Source: Bradyrhizobium sp. AZCC 1719
Lineage (GTDB): Bacteria; Pseudomonadota; Alphaproteobacteria; Rhizobiales; Xanthobacteraceae
Direction of reading: 5' to 3'
Length of the DNA stretch: 64,000 nt
Assembly (NCBI RefSeq): GCF_036924525.1
Contig: NZ_JAZHRU010000001.1
Coordinates: 1,951,001 to 2,015,000 of the forward strand
Shown: in pieces, positions 27,181 to 34,225 of the stretch
Position numbering within the stretch: the first letter of the stretch is position 1
How the letters are laid out: each line of letters opens with the position of its first letter
Notes under the pieces: generated by a model
Told to the model about the DNA's origin: nothing
The model's input: the letters and a program-made list of their open reading frames with translations, nothing else
The model's database searches: none
Translations under genes and position numbers: made by a program

Positions 27181-28362
27181 ATGCCTGTTGCCGTCCTCGC
27201 CCTTACCGCTGGCGCCTTCGGCATCGGCACGACCGAGTTCATCATCATGGGTCTGCTGCTACAGGTCGCTGCCGACATGCAGGTCTCCGTCTCGACCGCC
27301 GGCCTGCTGATTTCCGGCTACGCTCTCGGGGTTTTCGCCGGCGCACCGATCCTGACGCTCGCCACGCGCCGAATGCCGAGAAAGGCGGTGCTGCTGGGGT
27401 TGATGGCGATCTTCACGCTCGGAAATGCCGCCTGCGCAATCGCGCCCAGCTATGCGGCGTTGATGGCGGCGCGCGTTCTGACGTCGCTCGCGCACGGTAC
27501 CTTCTTCGGCGTCGGGTCGGTTGTGGGGACAGGGCTTGTCGCACCAGACAAGCGGGCCTCGGCGATCGCGATGATGTTTACGGGCCTGACGGCCGCCACG
27601 CTGCTTGGTGTGCCTTTCGGTGCCTGGTTCGGCCTGTCGTTCGGCTGGCGGTCCGCGTTCTGGGCCGTGGCGGCGATCGGCGTCGTCGCGTTCATCGTGC
27701 TTGCCCTGCTTGTGCCGAACCATGTGGGCCGCAACGGCGAGAACACTTCGCTGCGCGAAGAGCTGACGGTGCTCGCCCGGCCGCAGGTGCAGCTCGGGTT
27801 GGCGATGACCGTGCTTGGCTTCGCCGGTCTTTTCACGGTATTCACCTACATTCAGCCGATCCTCACCAAGATCACCGGGTTTTCGGAAGCCGCGGTCTCG
27901 CCGATCCTCCTCGTATTCGGCGTCGGGCTGTCGATCGGCAACATCGCCGGGGGACGGCTTGCAGATCGTGGCTTGCCGCGTGCTCTGATCGGAACCCTTG
28001 CCGGTCTCGTCATCGTCCTCGTTGTGCTTGCGCTCGCGCTCCCTGCCAAGACGCCGGCCGTGCTGCTGGTCGGCCTGCTCGGCGCGGCAGCTTTCGCCAC
28101 CGTCGCGCCGCTCCAGATTCGCGTAATCGAGAAGGCGGGAGCGGCCGGGCAGAACCTTGCTTCCAGCCTGAACATCGCCGCCTTCAACCTTGGCAACGCG
28201 CTCGGCGCCTGGGCTGGCGGCGTGACCATCGATCGCGGTCTTGGCCTCGCCGCCTTGCCGGTGGTCGCAGCGGTTATCACGGCCTTCGGTCTCGCGCTGG
28301 CATTCTGGAGCCTACGGCTCGACCGGAGGTCCGCAACGTCGATCACGTGTCCCGCAGAATAG
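27181..28362 (+). CDS. MFS sugar-efflux-type transporter (AraJ/YdhP family)
   Basis: 393 aa, 12 predicted helices. The N-terminal signature (ALTAGAFGIGTTEFIIMGLLLQ) is characteristic of the DHA1 AraJ/NepI/YdhP branch that exports sugars, purines or drugs. A loop 2-3 motif (TLATRRMPRKAVLLG) is visible. Its LysR neighbour is divergently transcribed. The export substrate is not known. Confidence 0.93.
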   Translation: MPVAVLALTAGAFGIGTTEFIIMGLLLQVAADMQVSVSTAGLLISGYALGVFAGAPILTLATRRMPRKAVLLGLMAIFTLGNAACAIAPSYAALMAARVLTSLAHGTFFGVGSVVGTGLVAPDKRASAIAMMFTGLTAATLLGVPFGAWFGLSFGWRSAFWAVAAIGVVAFIVLALLVPNHVGRNGENTSLREELTVLARPQVQLGLAMTVLGFAGLFTVFTYIQPILTKITGFSEAAVSPILLVFGVGLSIGNIAGGRLADRGLPRALIGTLAGLVIVLVVLALALPAKTPAVLLVGLLGAAAFATVAPLQIRVIEKAGAAGQNLASSLNIAAFNLGNALGAWAGGVTIDRGLGLAALPVVAAVITAFGLALAFWSLRLDRRSATSITCPAE

Positions 28363-28401
28363 GAGTGTAGATGCCCGTATGATTCTGCGCGATCGGGCCG
28401 A

Positions 28402-28647
28402 TCAGCAGAAGTCTTCCATCAAGGAGCGACCGCGCGCCGCGGGTCGCGACGAGCGCGTCGGCTTGGGCTCTTCCGGGATGATCGTGATGGTCCACGCCGC
28501 CGGAACGCTCGACTTGCTTTCCACGATCGATCGAACGTGGCCGGTGACCGCCGATCCGGCCGAATGCACGGTTGCAGGCCTGCCATTGAACTGGGCGATA
28601 CGGAGACGCCGCACTTCTTTCTGATCGCTCGTTTCAAACGTGAACAT
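28402..28647 (-). CDS. Small hypothetical protein (81 aa)
   Basis: From the ATG at 28647 (GGGAG upstream). Beta-rich: FTFETSDQKEVRRLRIAQFN, then AVTGHVRSIVES and TITIIPEEPK, followed by a basic tail. It resembles a family of small Bradyrhizobium proteins of unknown function. Convergent with the MFS gene, 39 bp apart. Confidence 0.65.
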   Translation of the reverse strand: MFTFETSDQKEVRRLRIAQFNGRPATVHSAGSAVTGHVRSIVESKSSVPAAWTITIIPEEPKPTRSSRPAARGRSLMEDFC

Positions 28648-28770
28648 GAGGGCACTCCCTTGGTCCACGCAACTATCCTCAGTCAACGTTATCCGGAGGT
28701 GAAAATCTCAAACCGTAGAAGTACGGCTAGCCGCGCGTCTGCGGTGCGCAGCGCGCTTTCCGGGATGATG

Positions 28771-29163
28771 TCAGCCGGCTGCGTCGGGAAACACCGCTTC
28801 CATCTTGGTCTTCAGCGTTGCGGCGTTGAACGGCTTGACGATGTAATTGTTGACGCCGGCCTTCTTCGCGGCGATCACGTTTTCGGTCTTGGATTCAGCG
28901 GTGATCATGATGAAGGGCGTCTTGGAGAATTCCGGGCTGGCGCGGACTTCCCTGAGCAGGTCGTAGCCGGTCATCGGCTCCATGTTCCAGTCGGAGATCA
29001 CGAGGCCGTATCGCTTGGTCTGCATCTTGGCAAGCGCAGCCGATCCATCGCTGGCCTCGTCGACATTCTCGAATCCGAGCTGCTTGAGAAGATTGCGGAT
29101 GATGCGGATCATGGTGCTGTAGTCATCGACCACCAGGATCGGCATCGACAGATCAAAAGCCAT
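28771..29163 (-). CDS. CheY-like single-domain response regulator
   Basis: 130 aa from the ATG at 29163. The receiver has VVDD (11-14), the phospho-acceptor Asp58 in VISDWNMEPMTG, Thr/Ser in MITAES, and the conserved Lys in IVKPFN. It resembles the CheY that binds the flagellar switch more closely than the other single receivers here. It is unlinked to the che operon at 34-39 kb, so this may be a second CheY, working with another CheA or as a phosphate sink. Confidence 0.93.
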   Translation of the reverse strand: MAFDLSMPILVVDDYSTMIRIIRNLLKQLGFENVDEASDGSAALAKMQTKRYGLVISDWNMEPMTGYDLLREVRASPEFSKTPFIMITAESKTENVIAAKKAGVNNYIVKPFNAATLKTKMEAVFPDAAG

Positions 29164-29375
29164 GTTCGTACTCCGCGCAAACAATAAGCCGCCGAACCCA
29201 GGTGAATGCGCGTTGCACGCGAAAGAGTCTCGAACCCGCACCCGTCAGCACCGTGACAACTATCAGGGCTCGTTGAACAGCGCGTTAATCGCCCGCGGGA
29301 CCCGGAACGCCGCAGGAGCCGCGATTGGCCGTAGTAATACGGTGAGGTAGGTCTACCTGCGTCATAACTTCTCAA

Positions 29376-29480
29376 CCCCTCATCCTGAGGAGCCCGCGAG
29401 AAGCGGGCGTCTCGAAGGATGTAGGCCACAGACGGGGCCTCATGGTTCGAGACGCGCTTCGCGCTCCTCACCATGAGGGT
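29376..29480. repeat. Palindromic intergenic repeat (CCTCATCCTGAGGAGC family)
   Basis: A ~105-bp element bounded by CCCTCATCCTGAGGAGC and its imperfect reverse complement GCTCCTCACCATGAGGG. The inside has GTCTCGAAGGATG and GGTTCGAGACGCGC. This is a common Bradyrhizobium intergenic family. It fills the middle of the ~410-bp gap between the CheY and Crp genes. Confidence 0.8.
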
Positions 29481-29573
29481 TTATGACGGGGACCGTCGCA
29501 ATCTTCGCGCGCAACGGCGATGCAATGCGTATCGCAGATCGGGCTTGCGACCGTGGTCGACCGCAGGAAGCGA

Positions 29574-30299
29574 CTACGCAGCCGCGCTGTGGATGCGCGG
29601 ATGCAGCAGCCTCGTGTACTGCGCCTTGACCGTCGCGTAGCATTCGCAGGACGTCTTGATCAGGCCGTCCACGTTGGTGATTTCGATATGCCCGCGGCTG
29701 TAGTGGATGAAATCCGCCTGCTGCAGCGTATGGGCCACCAGCGAAACGCTGTTGCGTCGCGCGCCGATCATCTGGGCCATCGCTTCCTGGGTCAGGACCA
29801 GCTTGTCGCTGCCGGAGAGGTCGCGTGTATGCAACAGGCATCGCGCCAGCCGGGATTCCACCGTATGCGAGGCATTGCAGCCGGCGGTCTGCTGTATCTG
29901 CGCATAGACGGCGAGGCCATGCCGCGTCAGTGCGGTACGCAGCGTTGCGCTCTGGTCGGCGGCAGCACGAAGCTGGTCGAGATCGATCGTCGAGGCCGCG
30001 CCCGGCACCAGCACCACGGCGGTATTCAACGCCACGGGGTCGCCGAGGGCAGCGAATGCACCGAAGATGCTGTCGCGGCCGATCATCGCGATCTGGACGT
30101 GCTCGCCGCGCGCGAGCTTCACGACCAGCGAGATGACGCCCTTGTGCGGAAGATACGCACGCTTGAGCGTTTCGTCGACTTCGACCAGCACCATTTCCTG
30201 GCTGAGATCGGCGGCGCGCAGATGCGGGCGGATCAGTTCGAAATCGTCCGCGGTCAGCGAGGACAAGAATCCATTCGGAGAACGAGGGGCTGAATCCAA
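29574..30299 (-). CDS. Crp/Fnr-family transcriptional regulator
   Basis: 241 aa if the TTG at 30299, with AGGAG 6 nt upstream, is used; a far upstream ATG (30473) would add 58 residues of low quality. The N-terminal cNMP-like barrel is visible in VEVDETLKRAYLPHKGVISLV and IGRDSIFGAF. The C-terminal HTH contains LTQEAMAQMIGARRNSVSLVAHTLQ. No N-terminal Cys cluster is present, so it is not a classical [4Fe-4S] Fnr. Signal unknown. Confidence 0.88.
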   Translation of the reverse strand: MDSAPRSPNGFLSSLTADDFELIRPHLRAADLSQEMVLVEVDETLKRAYLPHKGVISLVVKLARGEHVQIAMIGRDSIFGAFAALGDPVALNTAVVLVPGAASTIDLDQLRAAADQSATLRTALTRHGLAVYAQIQQTAGCNASHTVESRLARCLLHTRDLSGSDKLVLTQEAMAQMIGARRNSVSLVAHTLQQADFIHYSRGHIEITNVDGLIKTSCECYATVKAQYTRLLHPRIHSAAA

Positions 30300-30820
30300 A
30301 GCAGTCTCCTGCCTTACGGCCAAGCCGGTCTCTGGCGTCTGCTGCGTACAGTCCGAACTGCAGGATGATCCTCGCACATTATATTGGCAAGAAAAACTGG
30401 CAAACGTGGATTGATGGCGCTTCGGCTCGGTTAAGTGGGCTTTAACCGCTCCGACGCTTTGCGATGTAAGCACAGCGATGCGAAGTCGCCGCCGGCAATA
30501 GCTGCGAACTTCTTTCGAAGTAGCGACCGCGGCGACTTGCCGTGGGGCAGGCTAGCTACAAATTCCCCATCCACCGAATCAGCCCAGGTTGTGGAACCGG
30601 CCTTATACACTGTAGAGGGCAGACAGAGCGGCCTGTTTACGGCGGAAAATGCTGTAGCGCACTGATTCGCAAGAAAAATTGCCCGCACGATCAGCCGAGC
30701 GGTTCCTTTTGTGGAACTTCCTGGCCGTGTGGACGGAGTGCGTCCTACGCGCGTCGCCCTGCGATTGCGACTGAGGAATGATTGGACTGAAAGTTCGCTA
30801 TCCGCTTCCGGGGGGCTGAC
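30300..30820. other. Long intergenic region, no gene seen
   Basis: About 520 bp between divergent Crp and receiver genes. Nothing gene-like in either strand was convincing: a minus-strand open frame is the shadow of the receiver gene. An inverted GGTTCC/GGAAC pair sits near 30704-30715. No FNR/FixK box could be assigned. Confidence 0.45.
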
Positions 30821-31237
30821 ATGACACGCGTTCTCATCGTCGATGACGATTCCATGGTCTGCACGGCCATCGAGGTCTATCTCGAACGTCACGGCTTTGA
30901 GGTGACGGTAGCCAATGGCGGCGAAGCCGGGCTCCGTGCGCTGGAAGACTCCGGCTTCGACCTGATGCTCGTCGATATCTTCATGCCGCACATGCGCGGC
31001 TTCGAATCGATCAGGATTTTTCACGAGCGTGCCCCGACGATTCCCCTGATTGCGATGTCGGGATACGCCTTTGCCAATCTCGACTCGCCGGCGCCGGATT
31101 TCTTGCGCATGGCGCTCGAGCTCGGTGCCACGCGCTGCCTACGCAAGCCGTTCACGCCGGGCGCGCTCCTGGCGGTCGTCAACGAATGTCTTGCCGAAGC
31201 CCGCTCCCGTTTCAGCGGCGTCGCCCAGTCGAACTAG
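30821..31237 (+). CDS. Single-domain response regulator
   Basis: 138 aa, SD GGGGGG just upstream of the ATG. The receiver has VDDD (8-10), Asp52 in LVDIFMPHMRG, and the Lys in CLRKPF. A ~15-residue insertion (ASSAPAPDF-like) before the Lys distinguishes it from CheY. It is paralogous to the receiver at 45697-46134, which shares the same insertion and DIFMP motif. There is no output domain, so it may act in phosphorelay or by protein contact. Confidence 0.9.
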   Translation: MTRVLIVDDDSMVCTAIEVYLERHGFEVTVANGGEAGLRALEDSGFDLMLVDIFMPHMRGFESIRIFHERAPTIPLIAMSGYAFANLDSPAPDFLRMALELGATRCLRKPFTPGALLAVVNECLAEARSRFSGVAQSN

Positions 31238-31284
31238 CGCGTGATGATTTTTGGTTCGATCAAGTTCGCCGCACACGCGCTTCA

Positions 31285-31401
31285 CCTCTCCCGCTTGCGG
31301 GGGAGGTCGGCGCGAAGCGCCGGGTGGGGGCTCTCCCCACTCGGTCAGTGTCGCCCGCGGAGACACCCCCACCCCAACCCTCCCCCGCAAGCGGGAGAGG
31401 G
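31285..31401. repeat. Palindromic intergenic repeat (CCTCTCCCGCTTGCGGG family)
   Basis: A ~117-bp element with CCTCTCCCGCTTGCGGG at one end and CCCGCAAGCGGGAGAGG at the other. Interior copies of the CCCCCACCCC and GGCGCGAAGCGCC motifs are present. It is a familiar family in Bradyrhizobium genomes. The rest of the 31238-31676 gap shows no gene. Confidence 0.82.
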
Positions 31402-31676
31402 AGCGCGCCTTCTTCGTGGTCGCGATCAAATCTAATTTCATCATGCTTTAGCGGCTGGCGAATTTCTCTCCGCAGCAATCGCCGGAATTTTTGCGAGCCG
31501 CGGTCACGGCCACTTAACCGTACTTTTACGGTTTGCTGCTTAGGTCAGCTTTAACCATCGGCACTCCAGTGTCCAATTGCTGCAAATCAGAGCCGTCAAG
31601 TTGAGGCATTGTTAAATCTCGCTCTGTATTGCTGGCATGGCCAAAGAAATGGCTTCGAAACCAGAAGGAAATAGAC

Positions 31677-33911
31677 ATGTCAGGCATTGTCCTCTCCGCG
31701 TCGGTTCGCCAGAACCTCCTCTCCCTCCAGTCGACCGCTGATCTGCTCGCCACCACGCAGAACCGCCTTGCCACCGGCAAGAAGGTCAACACGGCCCTCG
31801 ACAACCCCACGAACTTCTTCACCGCGCAGTCGCTCGATTCGCGCGCTTCCGACATCAACAACCTCTTGGACGGCATCGGCAACGGCGTGCAGGTGCTGCA
31901 GGAGGCCAACAACGGCATCACCTCGCTGCAGAAGCTGGTCGACACCGCGAAGTCGATCGCCAACCAGGCGCTGCAGAGCGCGGTCGGCTACTCCACCAAG
32001 TCGAACGTCTCCACGACGATCGCCGGCGCCACCGCCACCGACCTGCGCGGCACCACGACCTACACCAGCGCAACCGCGTCCTCCAACGTGCTGTTCGACG
32101 GTGCGGCCGGCGGCACACAAGCGGCCACTTCGGCAGACAAGCTGGGCGGCACGCTCGCCACGTATACGGGGACTGCGATCAGCGGGACGACCACCGCAGC
32201 CCACCTTCTGAACGGCGCGACTGCGCAAGACGCCCAAGCTGGCGTTGTGGCAGGCGACACGCTTACCGTCGATGGCAAGACGATTACCTTTGCTTCGGGT
32301 GACGTTCCCGCCACAGCACCGACGGGATTTACCCAGGTTGGTGCCGCCGGCATCACCACCGGCAACGTCTATTCCGACGCGAACGGCAACTCGATCGTCT
32401 ATCTGGGATCTGCCACGGAGGCGGCGATCGGCGACGTACTGACCGCGATTGACATCGCAAGTGGCGTGCAGAGGAACGTTGCTGGCACGTTGACGCTGAA
32501 TGCCACCCAGACCGCTTCGAGCGTCAACGGTACCGGCCAATTGGTGCTCAGGAGCTCGACGGGCGCCGATCTCAGCGTGACGGGCAAGTCAGACATCCTG
32601 AATGCGCTGGGTCTGACCACCGCTACCGGCTCCGGCAATACCACCATCACGGCGGCCCGCACGACCAGCTCCAACAGCCTCGGTACTCTGGTTCAGGATG
32701 GCTCCACCCTGAACGTGAATGGCAAGATCATCACGTTCAAGAACGGCGGTACGCCTGGCACGGCAGAAGTTGCGAGCGGATCGGGCGTGACTGGCAACGT
32801 CGTGACCGATGGTAGCGGTAACTCGACCGTCTATCTCAACGAGGCTAGCCTCGCCGACGTGCTGACTGCGATCGATCTCGCCACCGGCGTGCAGACGGCA
32901 TCCAACGCTGGCGGCACCGCGACCCTGAGCACGGCGTCTGGTCAGACCAACTCCTCGCTCGTCGCCGGTTCGTTGAACATCTCGACCGGCTCCAACGCCG
33001 ATCTGTCGATCATCGGCACGGGCAATGCCCTGTCGGCGCTCGGCCTCACCGGCAACACCGGCACGGGGACCAACTTCACCGCCAGCCGCACTGCCGCGCC
33101 CGGCAGCATCTCCGGCAAGACCTTGACCTTCACCTCCTTTAATGGCGGTACGGCGGTCAACGTCACCTTCGGTGATGGCACGAACGGCACGGTTAAGACG
33201 CTTGACCAGCTCAATGCACAGTTGCTGGCCAATAACCTGAGCGCGACGGTCGACTCGACTGGCAAGCTGACGATCTCCACCACCAACGACTATGCTTCGT
33301 CGACCCTCGGCTCGGCGACGGCGGGCGGTGCGATCGGCGGCACGCTGACTTCTACGGTCAGCTTCACGACCGCGACGGCTCCGGTGGTCGACGCTTCGGC
33401 GCAGAGCGTCCGCAGCGGTCTGGTCAATCAGTTCAACGGCGTCCTGGCCCAGATCACCAGCACCGCACAGGACTCGTCGTTCAACGGCGTCAACCTGCTC
33501 GGCGGCGATCAGCTCAAGCTGACGTTCAACGAAACCGGCAAGTCGACCCTGAGCATCACCGGCGTCAACTTTGATGCCGCCGGTCTCGGTCTGGCGAACC
33601 TGACCAGCGGCACCGACTTTATCGACAACTCGGCGACCAACAGGGTGATCTCCAGCCTGAGCAGCGCTTCGACCCTGCTGCGCTCCCAGGCTTCTGCCTT
33701 GGGTTCGAACCTGTCGATCGTGCAGATCCGTCAGGACTTCTCGAAGAACCTGATCAACGTGCTGCAGACCGGCTCGTCGAACCTGACGCTGGCCGACACC
33801 AACGAGGAAGCGGCGAACAGCCAGGCGCTGTCGACCCGCCAGTCGATCGCGGTGTCCGCGCTGGCGCTGGCCAACCAGAGCCAGCAGAGCGTGCTGCAGC
33901 TCCTGCGCTAA
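31677..33911 (+). CDS. Flagellin, long form (thick-flagellum type)
   Basis: 744 aa. D0/D1 at the N-terminus (ILSASVRQNLLSLQSTADLLATTQNRLATGKKVN, shown in part) and at the C-terminus (IRQDFSKNLINVLQTGSSNLT, then SVLQLLR) form the filament core. The central variable region holds two similar modules (~193-340 and ~342-475), each with T-VDGK-ITF, VLTAIDIA-GVQ and ILNALGL. The start at ATG 31677 has AAGGAAA upstream. Length fits the ~65-kDa subpolar thick flagellin of Bradyrhizobium rather than the ~33-kDa thin one. A strong hairpin follows the gene. Confidence 0.95.
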   Translation: MSGIVLSASVRQNLLSLQSTADLLATTQNRLATGKKVNTALDNPTNFFTAQSLDSRASDINNLLDGIGNGVQVLQEANNGITSLQKLVDTAKSIANQALQSAVGYSTKSNVSTTIAGATATDLRGTTTYTSATASSNVLFDGAAGGTQAATSADKLGGTLATYTGTAISGTTTAAHLLNGATAQDAQAGVVAGDTLTVDGKTITFASGDVPATAPTGFTQVGAAGITTGNVYSDANGNSIVYLGSATEAAIGDVLTAIDIASGVQRNVAGTLTLNATQTASSVNGTGQLVLRSSTGADLSVTGKSDILNALGLTTATGSGNTTITAARTTSSNSLGTLVQDGSTLNVNGKIITFKNGGTPGTAEVASGSGVTGNVVTDGSGNSTVYLNEASLADVLTAIDLATGVQTASNAGGTATLSTASGQTNSSLVAGSLNISTGSNADLSIIGTGNALSALGLTGNTGTGTNFTASRTAAPGSISGKTLTFTSFNGGTAVNVTFGDGTNGTVKTLDQLNAQLLANNLSATVDSTGKLTISTTNDYASSTLGSATAGGAIGGTLTSTVSFTTATAPVVDASAQSVRSGLVNQFNGVLAQITSTAQDSSFNGVNLLGGDQLKLTFNETGKSTLSITGVNFDAAGLGLANLTSGTDFIDNSATNRVISSLSSASTLLRSQASALGSNLSIVQIRQDFSKNLINVLQTGSSNLTLADTNEEAANSQALSTRQSIAVSALALANQSQQSVLQLLR

Positions 33912-33936
33912 GCGGGACGGCAACGTCAACGATCAA

Positions 33937-33970
33937 GGCGGCGGGGGAAACCCCGCCGCCATTTTCGTTT
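33937..33970 (+). terminator. Strong rho-independent-type terminator of the flagellin gene
   Basis: GGCGGCGGGG pairs with CCCCGCCGCC across a GAAA tetraloop and is followed by ATTTTCGTTTC. It lies 25 bp after the flagellin stop codon. Confidence 0.9.
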
Positions 33971-34115
33971 CAAAATCCCTGAAGAGGCTATGGCGGTATA
34001 TCCGCCGCTGATTTGCACGAGCGATGTTTCGCAAACGTCGTGAGCCGCTGCATTCAAGCGCGTCGTCGACCGCGTTTCGATCGCCTTCGCATCACCGCAA
34101 CGCGCGGCTCACGAA

Positions 34116-34156
34116 ATTATTCACCATATCCGTATTAGCACGGACGGTGAAATTAA
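34116..34156. promoter_or_regulatory. Dyad upstream of the che operon
   Basis: ATTCACC..TCCGT (about 34118-34133) is mirrored by ACGGAC-GGTGAAAT after a 6-nt loop. It lies 70-110 bp before the cheA start and may be a regulator site for the operon or a weak attenuator. No other promoter element was found in the rest of this ~300-bp gap. Confidence 0.35.
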
Positions 34157-34225
34157 TTAGCCGTGAAATCCGAAGCGTTATTTCTGGAGAAGACCAGTAT
34201 CTGAATCTTTGGAAGGCGCGCTCAT

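Noticed and set aside
30590..30750. Possible EcfG-type promoter (GGAAC-N17-GTT) before the receiver gene
   Set aside because: GGAAC boxes occur, but no GTT element is correctly spaced.
30431..31024. Minus-strand open frame in the gap before the receiver gene
   Set aside because: Its 5' part is the mirror of the receiver gene and the rest lacks features of a protein.
31560..31676. Possible sigma-54 (GG-N10-GC) promoter before flagellin
   Set aside because: The only GGCAC-like box has no GC at the correct distance.
31680..32540. Long minus-strand open frame across the flagellin gene
   Set aside because: It is antisense to strongly supported flagellin D0/D1 and repeat modules; GC-rich codon symmetry creates such frames, and it has no ribosome site or family match.
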